DNA of 64,000 nucleotides from Mesorhizobium onobrychidis (GTDB lineage Bacteria > Pseudomonadota > Alphaproteobacteria > Rhizobiales > Rhizobiaceae), in assembly GCF_024707545.1 (NCBI RefSeq), contig NZ_CP062229.1:4693501-4757500 (forward strand), given 5' to 3'. A program made the translations under genes and the position numbers. This document shows, piece by piece, positions 9,527-19,153 of this stretch. Position 1 is the stretch's first letter; the number at the start of each line of letters is the position of its first letter. The notes under the pieces are model-generated. The model did not search any database and had not been told where the DNA came from. It saw only the letters and a list, made by a program, of their open reading frames with translations.

Positions 9527-11722
9527 TCAGTTCACGGCGCTGATGTTGCCCAGGCGGAGAAACAGCGTTTCGCCGGAAGAATCATCGACGCCGTCATTGT
9601 CGGTGGCGACGAAGATATCGCCGTTCCTGTCGATGGTGAAACCTTCGACCTTGTCGATGACATAGCCGTTGGTGGCTGATTTCAGGTCACTGATGATGTC
9701 GCGTACCAGCGTCTTTTCGACCAATGGCAGTTCGCCACCGAGCTTGGCCGGTTTGAAGGCGTCGAGGGCCACCGAATAAACGCGCTTCACCTTGGCCAGG
9801 TCGCCGATCTGGTTGTCGCGTTCGAGGATGTAGAGCTTGCCGTCATGCGCGGTGATCTCCGACAGGCCCATCCAGCCAGCTTCGGTCGCTTCGAGCGGGT
9901 AACGCACCGCCGACCATTCCTTGGCCTGCGGCTTGTAGGCCAGAAGCTTGACCTGGCCCTTGGGATCGTCGGCCCATTCGCGTTGCACGGCCATCACCAG
10001 CGTCAGGTCGTCGCCCTCGCCGACCGCAGTGATGCCTTCGAGACCGAAGCGGGTCTGGTGGGCGAGCAGTTCTATCGGGAAGCCGATTTCCTGCTTGATC
10101 TCGCCCTTGTCGTTGACGCGCAGGATGGCGTGCGGGACGAGCTTTGCCGGATCGCCTTCATTGGCAAGCCAGAAGCCGCCTTCACCGTCGGCGACAATAC
10201 CTTCGATGTCGAGCTTCTGTGCAGGATGGCCGCCACGCGTGACGATGGTCTTGCCAGTGATCAGCGCCGGCGTCTGGGTGGCATCGATCTCGAAGATCGA
10301 CGGCGCGTTGGCGTAGAACGAGTCCGAGGCCGCGAAGAGCTTGCCGGCAGCGTCGTCGGCCGCGAGCGCCGAAAGCGCACCCCAGCCGAGTGGCGTGCCG
10401 TCTGCCGTAAGCTTTGCCGTGATCATCGGGTAAGTGGCGGGACCCTCCGAGCGCTCGTAGATCATCACGTGCGAGCGGGCGAGCCCGTCCTCAACCAGGT
10501 CGGCTTCGTTGGCGGTGACCAGGAGATTGCGCGACGGGATCGCGACCAGGCCTTCCGGGCCGATGCCGGACGGCAGGATCTGGACGAACTGGGGCTCCGC
10601 ACCCGTGTCCTTGTAGACGCCGACAACGGAGCCACGCTCCGAAGCAACGAAAACCAGTCTGTCTTCGCCGAACGCGCCGGTCTCGAGACCTTCCGGCTCG
10701 ACGCCCTTCTTGTTGCGGTCGTCCGGATAATGGCCGGCATTGGCGACCTGGTTCTCGAAGGATGGACCGGATTCGTAGAGAACCTCGCCCTTCTTGCTGA
10801 AGATTGTGAAGCCGCGCGAGCCGCCCTTGTAGTCGCCTTCGTTGGCGACGACGAGACGGTCATTGTCGAGCCAATTCACGGCGTCGGGTTCGCGCGCGAC
10901 GTTTTCCATTTTGCCATCGAAGGACAAGGCGCCGTTCTTCTTGGTATCGATCTTGTCCAGCGCGACTGAGCCTGCGGTGAAGTGCGTGACGATCGCGCCG
11001 GTTTCGGCGTTGACGATGGCGATGTGGTTGTTTTCCTGCAGCGTGACCGCTATCTCGCCGGCCTCGTTGAAGGCGACGAATTCCGGCTCCGGATCTTCCG
11101 CCGCGACTTCGGCAATGCCCGCCAGGTTGACGGTCTTCATCGCCGCGCAATCAGGCTGGCCTTCGGCAAGCGTGAAAATCTTGAGGTCGCCCGCCGGCAT
11201 CTGCGGAATTTCTCCGTCGTTCAGATCCTCGTCGCGCTCGTTCTCGATGGCGATGGCCAGGAACTTGCCGTCCTTGCTGAACGCCAGCGAGTCCGGCTGG
11301 CCGCCGAGGTCGCAGGTGCCTTCGATCGCCTTTGAGGCGAGGTCGATGATAGTAAGATTGCCGGAAGGCTTGGCTTTGCTCTGGGACGTGTTGACGCCGG
11401 CCAGCACCTTGCCGCCGATGACCACAACCGAGGTTGGCTCGCCGTCGATCTTGACGATGCCGCCGGCCTTGGGCGCCTTGGGATCGGCGATGTCGATGAA
11501 GCCGACCGCACCGAGCGGGCTATCGGAATAGACCAGCGTCATGCCGTCTTCGCTCGCCGTGATGATCTCGGACGAAGTCGGCGTGGTCTTTTCGACATCC
11601 GCCGGGAGGTTTCCGGCCACCGCGAAGCTCGCGACCCGGTTGAACATCATGTCGGCATGGGCCGGCAGCGAAACGGAGGCAGCAAGCGCTGCCGTCAGGA
11701 CGAGAAGCGCGGAATGGCGGGG
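9527..11722 (-). CDS. Exported esterase-like/phytase-like beta-propeller protein
   Basis: 731 aa. It begins with a clear Sec signal peptide (hydrophobic LLVLTAALAASVSL, cleavage near PAHA-D). The N-terminal half has repeated beta-propeller type segments (GGKVLAGVNT, SKDGKFLAIAIEN, DNDRLVVANEGD). The C-terminal half resembles the 'esterase-like activity of phytase' domain (GLEGITAVG, ITAHDGKLYILERDN, KVEGFTIDRNGDIFVATDNDG). The GTG at 11722 is chosen because GGAG lies 9 bases upstream and it gives an ideal signal peptide; a GTG at 11755 would add 11 residues before it. It is probably a periplasmic phosphoesterase or phytate-related hydrolase; the substrate is unknown. Confidence 0.8.
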   Translation of the reverse strand, partial: PRHSALLVLTAALAASVSLPAHADMMFNRVASFAVAGNLPADVEKTTPTSSEIITASEDGMTLVYSDSPLGAVGFIDIADPKAPKAGGIVKIDGEPTSVVVIGGKVLAGVNTSQSKAKPSGNLTIIDLASKAIEGTCDLGGQPDSLAFSKDGKFLAIAIENERDEDLNDGEIPQMPAGDLKIFTLAEGQPDCAAMKTVNLAGIAEVAAEDPEPEFVAFNEAGEIAVTLQENNHIAIVNAETGAIVTHFTAGSVALDKIDTKKNGALSFDGKMENVAREPDAVNWLDNDRLVVANEGDYKGGSRGFTIFSKKGEVLYESGPSFENQVANAGHYPDDRNKKGVEPEGLETGAFGEDRLVFVASERGSVVGVYKDTGAEPQFVQILPSGIGPEGLVAIPSRNLLVTANEADLVEDGLARSHVMIYERSEGPATYPMITAKLTADGTPLGWGALSALAADDAAGKLFAASDSFYANAPSIFEIDATQTPALITGKTIVTRGGHPAQKLDIEGIVADGEGGFWLANEGDPAKLVPHAILRVNDKGEIKQEIGFPIELLAHQTRFGLEGITAVGEGDDLTLVMAVQREWADDPKGQVKLLAYKPQAKEWSAVRYPLEATEAGWMGLSEITAHDGKLYILERDNQIGDLAKVKRVYSVALDAFKPAKLGGELPLVEKTLVRDIISDLKSATNGYVIDKVEGFTIDRNGDIFVATDNDGVDDSSGETLFLRLGNISAVN

Positions 11723-11930
11723 CACGGGTGGCGTCTCCTGTTCGATGGAATCCACCTGATTTGCGGGAACGACATTTCAAAGCGATGACGGATCGATGAC
11801 ACTTCCGCGACAGGCGGTCAGGGTCCGTCGATATTCACCTCATACTGGCCTGCAAATGGCGGCTTTTTGCGGCCGCGATCAGCGCCCCACAGGCGCGAAC
11901 AGCAAGAAGCTCCAGCCCCGGAAGGACGCC

Positions 11931-12947
11931 CTACTCCGCCTCGGCCACCATCTGCCGCCCGCCGACCCAGTTCCGCCAGGCTCTCTCGTCGCCGTGGAAC
12001 ACGTTGAGGTCGATGCGGCCCCTCACCCCGTGCGACAGGCCGGAGCCGGAATACTGCCAGAACACCCATTTGCGGCCGGGATAGACCTTTGACGGGTGCT
12101 GTGCCACCGCGCGCAGCCAGAATGGATAGTCCAGAAATGCGCCACGCAGATTGTCGCGGTAGAAATCAGGCGCGGTGTAGATGATGGGCCGCTGGCCGTA
12201 GTGGCGCTCGAGCTTGTCCATGAACACCTGCATCTTCTCCAGCACCTTTTGCCGCGACGGCCGCCGCTTGCAGCTGGATTCGCCGTTCCACTCGACATCG
12301 ATCACCGGCGGCAAGGCGCCCTCGACCCTCGGCACGTTGCGGATGAACCAGTCGGCCTGCTCGCCGGCCGTGCGGCACCAGTAGAAGAAATGGTAGGCGC
12401 CGCGCTTGAGGCCGGCGGCGTGGGCATTGCGCCAGTTCTTCCTGAACATCGGGTCGAGATGATCGCCGCCGTCGGTCGCCTTGATGTAAGCAAAGTTCGC
12501 GCCCTGCGCGCGCAGCTTGTCCCAGTTCACGTTGCCCTGCCAGCGCGAGACGTCGACGCCGTGAACAGCGAGGTGTCTGGGCGACGCCCTGCCGAAATTG
12601 ATCGGCTTGGCGTCACGAAAACGATAGCGCTGGACCGGCTCGGCGAGCATCGGTGCTGTCCGTGCCAGCCGCGTCGGCGCCACCAGGGCAATCGGCTCGG
12701 CGGGTGGTTCGATGCTTTCCACAGGCTCTGGAGTGGCCATCGCCACAGTCGGCTCCGCCGCCTCTTCCTGCGCGAAGTCGGGCGCCGCATCGGCCGCACC
12801 GACGGACGCTACCGGCGCCGGCGGCCGCACAACCGAGCTGGTCGTCTCGCTGGACGGCACTTGCAACGCGTCGACGCCGGACGTGGATGTGCAGCCGGCA
12901 AGGCACAGAGACGCGAGCACAAAGATGACGACGCCTGATAACCGCAT
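11931..12947 (-). CDS. Lipoprotein with GH25 lysozyme-type muramidase domain
   Basis: 338 aa. The start at 12947 gives a lipoprotein signal peptide ending in the lipobox LAGC. A low-complexity Pro/Ala/Glu linker follows, then a GH25 domain from about residue 125: HGVDVSRWQG (catalytic Asp region), FAYIKATDGGD, GAYHFFYWC, PPVIDVEWN (catalytic Glu region), PIIYTAPDFY and WVFWQYSGSG. GH25 enzymes cleave the beta-1,4 bond between N-acetylmuramic acid and N-acetylglucosamine. It is probably anchored in the outer membrane facing peptidoglycan. It is adjacent to the phytase-like gene in the same direction but about 200 bases away. Confidence 0.88.
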   Translation of the reverse strand: MRLSGVVIFVLASLCLAGCTSTSGVDALQVPSSETTSSVVRPPAPVASVGAADAAPDFAQEEAAEPTVAMATPEPVESIEPPAEPIALVAPTRLARTAPMLAEPVQRYRFRDAKPINFGRASPRHLAVHGVDVSRWQGNVNWDKLRAQGANFAYIKATDGGDHLDPMFRKNWRNAHAAGLKRGAYHFFYWCRTAGEQADWFIRNVPRVEGALPPVIDVEWNGESSCKRRPSRQKVLEKMQVFMDKLERHYGQRPIIYTAPDFYRDNLRGAFLDYPFWLRAVAQHPSKVYPGRKWVFWQYSGSGLSHGVRGRIDLNVFHGDERAWRNWVGGRQMVAEAE

Positions 12948-13171
12948 CTGGACCTGTACGCAGAACACAACAGACCGAGGGCAAGACAACGCCGCCGGAC
13001 AAACCAGTCCAGATTACTAACGAGAAATTACCAACAAAGTTTGAATCAAATTGTTAGGACGAGAACTGGGCAAACAGAATACATGGCGTGCTTGATCGCC
13101 GTAGCGGCGAGAGCTTGAAAACGCCGGCAGGGGCAGAGGGCGCACGAAGGATCGCCGACCCTGCACCGCTG

Positions 13172-13414
13172 CTAGCCACACAGCCATAGCGTGTGGCAGG
13201 CCTTGGCTACCACGTGAGCGGGCGGCACAAAGCGATCCTCGACGGGTCGATCGTCGACCGGGCGATTGACGACCGGCACATCGTCCTCCGCCCGGCGAAC
13301 TTTTTCTTCAAGCAGCGTGCGAAGCTCGGCCGGCTGCACGCGGTCACGCTCCATCACGAGCTTGACCATCGGATCGCTCAAAAGCTCATCCAGGGTGTTG
13401 ATTCTGTCGTTCAT
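13172..13414 (-). CDS. Small hypothetical protein
   Basis: 80 aa, charged and probably cytoplasmic. The N-terminal half looks helical (INTLDELLSDPMVKLVMERD) and is followed by an acidic/Arg-rich segment with near repeats (NRPVDDRPVEDRFVPP). It ends in ACHTLWLCG. The ATG follows gaggcgacgg, a good ribosome site. I do not recognise the family; similar short proteins with a 'DPMVKLVMERD' helix are common in rhizobia. Confidence 0.65.
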   Translation of the reverse strand: MNDRINTLDELLSDPMVKLVMERDRVQPAELRTLLEEKVRRAEDDVPVVNRPVDDRPVEDRFVPPAHVVAKACHTLWLCG

Positions 13415-13532
13415 CCGTCGCCTCCTCGACTGCCGACCCGCACGTAATAGATAGGTGGCAATGATGGCTCGCCAATGACGCTTTGCCGGCTATCTCGTGT
13501 CCCGGATGAAAAAATTGGGCACGCGCTGCGCT

Positions 13533-13931
13533 TCAATTCGGCGGTGGCGCGCCTTCATATTGCGGCAGGCCGTCGTCGAGTTGCACCCAGGGCTGCTTCG
13601 AGGCGGTCCACATATGCATCTGCGGCTTGAATATCGAAGGGTCGTCGAGCGAGCCTGAGGTGACGCCGATGATGCCGGCGGAGTCGCGCCGGGAAAACAT
13701 CGTCGTGCCGCAGCCCGGGCAGAAGCCGCGCTTGAGATCGGGCGAGGAATTCACCGTCGCCACCGGCCCGTCGATGGTCACATCGTCGATACGGAACAGC
13801 ACGCGGGCGTTGAAGGCAGCGCCCAGCGCCTTCTGGCAAAGCCGGCAATGGCAGACGCGCTCGTTGATCGGCGCGGCCTCAGTGCGGTAGCGCACCGCCC
13901 CGCACAGGCAGCCGCCCTGATATTTCGCCAT
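13533..13931 (-). CDS. GFA-family (glutathione-dependent formaldehyde-activating/CENP-V) protein
   Basis: 132 aa. The zinc-binding cysteines are all present: GGCLCGAVRY (7-16), VCHCRLCQKALG, and FCPGCGTTMF. The family name comes from Gfa, a factor proposed to speed glutathione-formaldehyde adduct formation; most members have no tested function. The frame is open further upstream, but the ATG at 13931 begins the conserved domain and is preceded by agaaagagggg. Confidence 0.88.
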   Translation of the reverse strand: MAKYQGGCLCGAVRYRTEAAPINERVCHCRLCQKALGAAFNARVLFRIDDVTIDGPVATVNSSPDLKRGFCPGCGTTMFSRRDSAGIIGVTSGSLDDPSIFKPQMHMWTASKQPWVQLDDGLPQYEGAPPPN

Positions 13932-14117
13932 TGCCTGAGCCCCTCTTTCTGAAGATTGGCAGCAAGGTAGCTGCCGGGATAGGAGCGTCAATTGAAAATC
14001 TTTGATGGCGCCATCTGTTGGCGTGATGCGGCAGGCCGAACGTGCGATCAGGCGCGATGCGCAACGAGCGTCGCCGGCCATCTCGCGGGAGACGGCCGGC
14101 AGGCAGTTGTCAGGCTG

Positions 14118-15074
14118 TCAGTTCGTTTCGCTGACGATCTCGTCCCAGGTCTTGACCTTGGTCTCGCCATTGAGAAAGGGCAGCGCGGCGGCCACCAGTT
14201 CCGGCGCGAAGAACACGTCGTAATGGGTGCGGTTCGGCAGGATGGCCAAACGGTTCTGCGACAGGTTCTCGCGCATCCAGCCGGCGTCCTTCAACCCGCC
14301 GCCGAGCATCTGATAGAACTTGATCTCGTGCTCGGGCCGGTACATGTCGCTGTCGCCAAAAACCAGCATGACCGGCATCTTCAGCTTCGCCACGTCGGCG
14401 GAATAATCATAGTCCTTGCGCATATGGGCGCCCAGTTGATCGAGCAGCTTCGGAAAGTCCTGCGGATGCGGCGCGACCGCCGCGTAGGACTTGTACATCG
14501 GCGTGTCCTTCATCATGTCGGCCATCGCCGCGCCGACCTGCGCCTGCTGGGTGCGCATGTCGGCATAGAAGCCGTCCGAGGCATAGCCGGTCGAGACCAG
14601 GACCAGCCGGCGCACGGTTTCGGGATGCTGGACGGCCATGCGGAAGGCAACGCCGCCGCCCAGCGAGTAACCCATGACATCGACCTGCTCGTAGCCGAGC
14701 GCCTTGACGATCGCCGCCATGTCGTCACCCATCGCCTCCAGGCTGAGCGGCCGGTCGCCGAGCGCGGTGCGGCCGTGACCATGCAGGTCGACGCCGATGA
14801 CGGTGCGGTTCTCGGCAAGCTTAGGCAGGATCGGCGCGAACATGTCGGTGGTGCCGAGACCACCATGCAGCAGAAGCAGCGGCTCGCCGTTGCCGTAGAC
14901 GGCGTAATAGTAATTCAGGCCGTTGATCGGCAGCAGGCCGGATTTCGCCGGCTCTGGCATCGCCTTCATTTCGGTGATCATGGCGGGCTTTGCCTCCTCG
15001 GCTTTGGTGGAGCCCGGCGCAGCGAAGAGCGCAGCAGCCGAGGCGAAGATGGCGAAAAACATCGATCTGGACAT
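14118..15074 (-). CDS. Exported alpha/beta-fold hydrolase
   Basis: 318 aa with a signal peptide (FFAIFASAAALFAAPGS, then TKAEE). The alpha/beta hydrolase core shows the oxyanion HGG (LLLLHGGLG), the nucleophile elbow GYSLGG (catalytic Ser), DSDMY for the acid and NRTHYDV for the His. It is probably a periplasmic esterase or lipase-like enzyme; the substrate is not evident. It is 25 bases downstream of an AHSA1-type gene on the same strand, so the two are likely co-transcribed. Confidence 0.85.
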   Translation of the reverse strand: MSRSMFFAIFASAAALFAAPGSTKAEEAKPAMITEMKAMPEPAKSGLLPINGLNYYYAVYGNGEPLLLLHGGLGTTDMFAPILPKLAENRTVIGVDLHGHGRTALGDRPLSLEAMGDDMAAIVKALGYEQVDVMGYSLGGGVAFRMAVQHPETVRRLVLVSTGYASDGFYADMRTQQAQVGAAMADMMKDTPMYKSYAAVAPHPQDFPKLLDQLGAHMRKDYDYSADVAKLKMPVMLVFGDSDMYRPEHEIKFYQMLGGGLKDAGWMRENLSQNRLAILPNRTHYDVFFAPELVAAALPFLNGETKVKTWDEIVSETN

Positions 15075-15099
15075 GTCGGTCTCCTCCCGTCCGCTGGTA

Positions 15100-15585
15100 T
15101 CAAAGCCGCTTGGCTAGTTCCTCGAGCTGGTCGGCGCACTGGCCCCAGCCCTCGTGAAAGCCCATCTTCTCGTGCTTTTCGCGATCGGTGACGGACCAAT
15201 GCGCAACCCGAGCGATGTAGCGGGTCTTGCCCTCGCCCTCATCCTCGAAGGTCAGTACAACCGTCATGAACGGCTTTTCGGACGGCTCCCAGGCCTTTGT
15301 ATAGGCGTCGGTGAGAACGATCTTCCTGCCCGGCACGACTTCGAGGAAGATGCCGGGGTTCGGGAATTCGTTGCCGTCGGGTCCCGCCATGACGACCAGG
15401 CTGGAGCCGCCGGTGCGCACGTCCATTTCGGCGCGCGGCGTCGTCCAGGGCTTTGGCGCGAACCATTGCGTTACGAGTTTCGGCTCGGTCCAGCAGCGAT
15501 AGACGTTCTCGCGCGGCGCATCGATGATGCGGGCAAGAACCAGTTCACGGTCGGAGTTGGGGGCGATGTCGAGCTTGGTCGTCAT
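15100..15585 (-). CDS. SRPBCC (AHSA1-like) ligand-binding domain protein
   Basis: 161 aa. It has the START-like/AHSA1 pattern: LVLARIIDAPRENVYRCWTEP at the N-terminus, then WFAPKPWTT and ADQLEELAKRL in the C-terminal helix. Such proteins bind small hydrophobic ligands, and related members are paired with ArsR regulators or hydrolases. Its start is well defined (ggaccatcatg). It is the first gene of a two-gene unit with the exported hydrolase. Confidence 0.85.
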   Translation of the reverse strand: MTTKLDIAPNSDRELVLARIIDAPRENVYRCWTEPKLVTQWFAPKPWTTPRAEMDVRTGGSSLVVMAGPDGNEFPNPGIFLEVVPGRKIVLTDAYTKAWEPSEKPFMTVVLTFEDEGEGKTRYIARVAHWSVTDREKHEKMGFHEGWGQCADQLEELAKRL

Positions 15586-15723
15586 GATGGTCCCCTCACT
15601 TGCTTGCTAAAGAGTTGGCTTGAATGCCGGTTTCCGTCTCAAGGACGAGTGGGCAACGCGCAGCCCGACACGGTCTCGCGAAAAACTTCGCCTGGCCGAT
15701 TCCGGCGGACGCCGAATGAGAGC

Positions 15724-15972
15724 TTAGTGGCGCTTGGCTTGCACCAGATAGGCGTCGATCTCGGTCTCGCCGAGCCACTTCGCCGCTTCCAGCCGGTGCA
15801 GGCCTTCGACCAGGATATGGCGCTTGCCGTCATGGCGCACCTGGATCGGCGTCTTCATGCCGTTTTCCAGAATGTCCTCTGCCAGATGCCGGACGGTCTC
15901 GGGATGCAGCGTCTTCCTGCGCGCGGTCGGCACGTAGATGTCGTCCACCTTGACCTTTTGCACTCTCAGCAT
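15724..15972 (-). CDS. Stand-alone ParB N-terminal-like (sulfiredoxin-fold) protein
   Basis: 82 aa. The whole protein is one ParB/Srx-like domain: VKVDDIYVP, then LAEDILENGMKTPIQVRHDGKR, and VEGLHRLEAAKWLG, which is the box containing the G-(x)-HR nucleotide/CTP-binding signature. It lacks the HTH and C-terminal dimerisation domains of true ParB and is far from any parA. The ATG at 15972 has GGAG upstream; an earlier in-frame ATG at 16035 is less well placed. It diverges from the catabolic operon starting at 16130. Function unknown. Confidence 0.75.
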   Translation of the reverse strand: MLRVQKVKVDDIYVPTARRKTLHPETVRHLAEDILENGMKTPIQVRHDGKRHILVEGLHRLEAAKWLGETEIDAYLVQAKRH

Positions 15973-16129
15973 GTCGGCTCCCGTGGCGAAAAAGGCCACC
16001 CTTTGTGAGATAGTCGGTTTGGCAGGCAAGGCCAAGGCCGGCTGTCAGCTATCGCTGGCCCGATCGTTTCCAATTGACGCTTGGCCGGCAGATGGTCGAA
16101 ATGACGCGTTCGACCCTCCACAGGCGTTC

Positions 16130-17770
16130 ATGACCCAGCTTCCTACCGAATTCCCCGATTTCGGACTGACGCCCCACCAGCGCCGGCAAGCGGTGCGCGG
16201 CCACTACTGGGAGTGGCCGGGCATGGATGGCGAACGCGGCGAGATCTGGTGCTACAGCGACCGTTTTTCATACCGCCGGGGCGAGACAGTTGTGCTGCAT
16301 GTCAGCTCGACAGCCTCCAGCTTCAGCGTGGCGATCGTCCGCGACGGCGGGACCGAAACGAAAATGTTCGAGACGGCCGGGATCGCGGCGCGCTGGCAGG
16401 ATACGCCCGATCAATGTTCGGTCTTGGGCTGCGGCTGGGACGCGTCGTTTGAGTTCCGTGTCAATGACGAATGGCCGTCCGGAGCCTACCGCGTCACGCT
16501 GACGGCGGACGGCCGCGACGGCAAGCCGATCCGCTGCCACCACCTTTTCATCGTTAGCCCGCAGCCCGGCAAGAAACGGGGTCGTGTGCTGCAGGTTGCC
16601 GCCACCGGCACCTGGCTTGCCTACAACACTTGGGGCGGCTCCAATCATTACGAAGGCATCACCGGCCCGAACCGCGACCAGTATGCCCCAATGGTGTCGA
16701 GGCAGCGGCCATGGTGCCGCGGCTTTGTTGTTCTGCCGAAAGAGGCGCCGCGCGTGCCGCTCGAGGTCGCCGTGCCGCCGAAGACCGCGCCGCGCTATCC
16801 GCATATGGAATGGGCTTTCGCCACCGGCCATTCGAAGAAATACGCCTCGTCCGGCTGGGCAAGCTATGACAGCCACTTTTTTCGTTTTGCCGAACGCGCC
16901 GGCTATGCTGTCGACCTTGCCAGCCAGCACGAATTGCATTTCTCGCCCGAAATCCTCGACGGCTATGACTGCGTCGTCTTCGTCGGCCATGACGAATATT
17001 GGACCTGGGAGATGCGCGACGCTGTCGATGCCTATGTCGAACGCGGCGGCCATGCGGCGCGCTTCGCCGGCAATTTCATGTGGCAGACCAGGCTGGAGGA
17101 CGAGGGCCGCCGCCAGATCTGCTACAAATACCGCGCCCGCGCCGAGGATCCGGCCTATCGGGGCGGCGACGTGACCCGCGCCACGAATTCTTGGGAAGCG
17201 CCGGAAATCGGCCGGCCGGGTGCGACGACCTTCGGGCTCAATGCGACCAGGGGCCTCTATGCCGGCTGGGGCGGTTGCGCGCCGCGCGGCGTGCGCGGCT
17301 TTCCGGTCTACCGGCCTGACCATTGGGCGTTCGCCGGCACAGGCATCTATTACGGCGACCTGCTCGGCGCCGACAGCCATGTCTATGGCTATGAGGTCGA
17401 CGGGCTGGACCACGAGATCCACGGCGGCCTGCCCTACCCGACGCCCGACAGCGGCGCGCCGGATGGCCTGGAAATTCTCGCGGTCGGCATGGCTGCGCAA
17501 ATCGAGGAGAGCGCCGACATCGCGTTCGAAGACCAGTTTCTCGGCGACGAGGACGGACGCTTCACCGCCGAAACGCTGTTCGGCGAGGCGAGCGACGCCA
17601 ATCTCGACAAGGTCAAGCGCGGCAACGGAATGATCGTCAATTTCCCGCGCGGCAAGGGCGAGGTGTTCCACGCCGGAAGCTGCGAATGGGTCGCCGGCCT
17701 GCTAAGGCAGGACGCGATGGTCGAACTTGTCACCAAAAATGTTCTCGGCCGCTACCTCGGAAAGTCCTGA
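16130..17770 (+). CDS. N,N-dimethylformamidase large-subunit-like protein
   Basis: 546 aa, covering the C-terminal catalytic domain of the DMFase beta (large) subunit, which is longer in the true enzyme. Visible blocks: WPGMDGERGEIWCYSDRFSYRRGE, CSVLGCGWDASFEFRV, TWLAYNTWGGSNHYEG, VVFVGHDEYWTWEMRDAVDAYVERGG and ARFAGNFMWQTR. The last two are part of the glutamine-amidotransferase-like fold that houses the iron site in DMFase. It probably hydrolyses an N-substituted amide. I start at the ATG at 16130, where the conserved region begins. It is the first gene of a five-gene operon, with one base to the next start. Confidence 0.82.
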   Translation: MTQLPTEFPDFGLTPHQRRQAVRGHYWEWPGMDGERGEIWCYSDRFSYRRGETVVLHVSSTASSFSVAIVRDGGTETKMFETAGIAARWQDTPDQCSVLGCGWDASFEFRVNDEWPSGAYRVTLTADGRDGKPIRCHHLFIVSPQPGKKRGRVLQVAATGTWLAYNTWGGSNHYEGITGPNRDQYAPMVSRQRPWCRGFVVLPKEAPRVPLEVAVPPKTAPRYPHMEWAFATGHSKKYASSGWASYDSHFFRFAERAGYAVDLASQHELHFSPEILDGYDCVVFVGHDEYWTWEMRDAVDAYVERGGHAARFAGNFMWQTRLEDEGRRQICYKYRARAEDPAYRGGDVTRATNSWEAPEIGRPGATTFGLNATRGLYAGWGGCAPRGVRGFPVYRPDHWAFAGTGIYYGDLLGADSHVYGYEVDGLDHEIHGGLPYPTPDSGAPDGLEILAVGMAAQIEESADIAFEDQFLGDEDGRFTAETLFGEASDANLDKVKRGNGMIVNFPRGKGEVFHAGSCEWVAGLLRQDAMVELVTKNVLGRYLGKS

Positions 17771-17771
17771 C

Positions 17772-19151
17772 ATGCTGAAGTCCCAAACCCCTGCCCCGGA
17801 CGCCGAGACGCGCCCGCCATCGCATCTGTTCTATCTGTCCAGTCTGCGCCGGCCGCTGGTCGATCGCGCCGAAGGCATCTACATCTGGACGCAGGATGGC
17901 CGCCGCTTCATCGACGGATCGAGCGGACCGATGGTCGCCAATATCGGTCATTCCAACCGCAACGTGCTGGATGCGATGAAGCGGCAGATGGACCGCGCCA
18001 CCTTCGCCTATCGGCTGCATTTCGAGAACGAGCCGGCCGAGGAGTTGGCGCGGGAGCTGGCCGGAAAGCTGCCCGAAGGCATGGACCGCATCTTTTTCGT
18101 TTCGGGCGGCTCGGAAGCGACTGAATCCTGCATCAAGCTTGCCAGGCAGTGGGCAGTGGCGACAGGCCAGCCCAGGCGCTGGAAGGTGATCACCCGCTTT
18201 CCCTCCTATCATGGCGGCACGCTTGGTTCGCTGTCCGTCACCGGCGACGATGCGCTGGCCGAAACTTTTGCGCCGATGATGCAGGTCATGCCGACCGTGC
18301 CGGCGCCGGCCGCCTGGCGCGACCGTGACAATCTCTCGATGGAACAGCGCGGCATTCGCTACGCCGACATGCTGGAGGAGAAAATCCTCGCCGAGGGACC
18401 GGAAAGCGTCCTCGCCTTCATCATGGAGCCGGTCGGCGGCGCTGCCACAGCGGCGCTGGTGGCGCCGGACAGCTACTATCCGCGCATCCGCGAAATCTGC
18501 GATCGCTACGGCATCCTGCTCATCCATGACGAAGTGATGAGCGGTGCGGGCCGCACCGGAAAGTTCCTCGGTGGCGACCATTGGAACTGCAAGCCTGATA
18601 TCGTCGCGCTGTCGAAGGGACTGGGCTCGGGCTATGCGCCGCTCGGTGCGCTGGCGGCGCCGATGCGGCTGGTACAGCCGCTGCTCGCCTCCGGCGGCTT
18701 CCAGCACGGCCACACCTATGCCGGCAATCCGCTCGCCTGCGCCGCCGGGCTCGCCGTGCTTGGCGAAATGGACCGCCTCGGCCTGATCGCCAATGCGGCT
18801 GACATGGGCGACCTTTTGATGGCCGAGCTGAAAGGATTGGCCAAGCGGTTTCCGTTCATCGCCGACGTGCGCGGCAAGGGCCTGCTCACCGGCGCCGAGA
18901 TGGTCGCCGACCCCGATACGCTGAGGCCGATCGCACCGGCGAAGAAGGCCACCCAGCGCCTGCTCGACCTCGCCTATGAGCGCGGCCTGATAATCTATGG
19001 CCGCAAAGTCAAGGGCGGCATCGACGGCGACAATTTCATGGTGGCGCCGCCGATGATCGTCACCAAGGAACAGGTCGGCGAGATCGTCGCCATCATCGGC
19101 GATTCGCTGCAGGTGCTGGCCGGCGAGCTCGACCTGCCGGTCGAAGACTGA
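17772..19151 (+). CDS. Class III (omega) aminotransferase, PLP-dependent
   Basis: 459 aa, full length. It has the class III pattern: DGSSGPMVANIGHSN near the N-terminus, SGGSEATESCIKLARQ for PLP phosphate binding, IHDEVMSGAGRTGKF, and the Schiff-base lysine K282 in ALSKGLGSGYAPLG. These enzymes move a terminal amino group, for example from omega-amino acids, diamines or beta-alanine, to pyruvate or 2-oxoglutarate. The ATG at 17772 is two bases after the preceding stop codon begins its spacer, so translation is likely coupled. The substrate is inferred only from context. Confidence 0.9.
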   Translation: MLKSQTPAPDAETRPPSHLFYLSSLRRPLVDRAEGIYIWTQDGRRFIDGSSGPMVANIGHSNRNVLDAMKRQMDRATFAYRLHFENEPAEELARELAGKLPEGMDRIFFVSGGSEATESCIKLARQWAVATGQPRRWKVITRFPSYHGGTLGSLSVTGDDALAETFAPMMQVMPTVPAPAAWRDRDNLSMEQRGIRYADMLEEKILAEGPESVLAFIMEPVGGAATAALVAPDSYYPRIREICDRYGILLIHDEVMSGAGRTGKFLGGDHWNCKPDIVALSKGLGSGYAPLGALAAPMRLVQPLLASGGFQHGHTYAGNPLACAAGLAVLGEMDRLGLIANAADMGDLLMAELKGLAKRFPFIADVRGKGLLTGAEMVADPDTLRPIAPAKKATQRLLDLAYERGLIIYGRKVKGGIDGDNFMVAPPMIVTKEQVGEIVAIIGDSLQVLAGELDLPVED

Positions 19152-19153
19152 AA

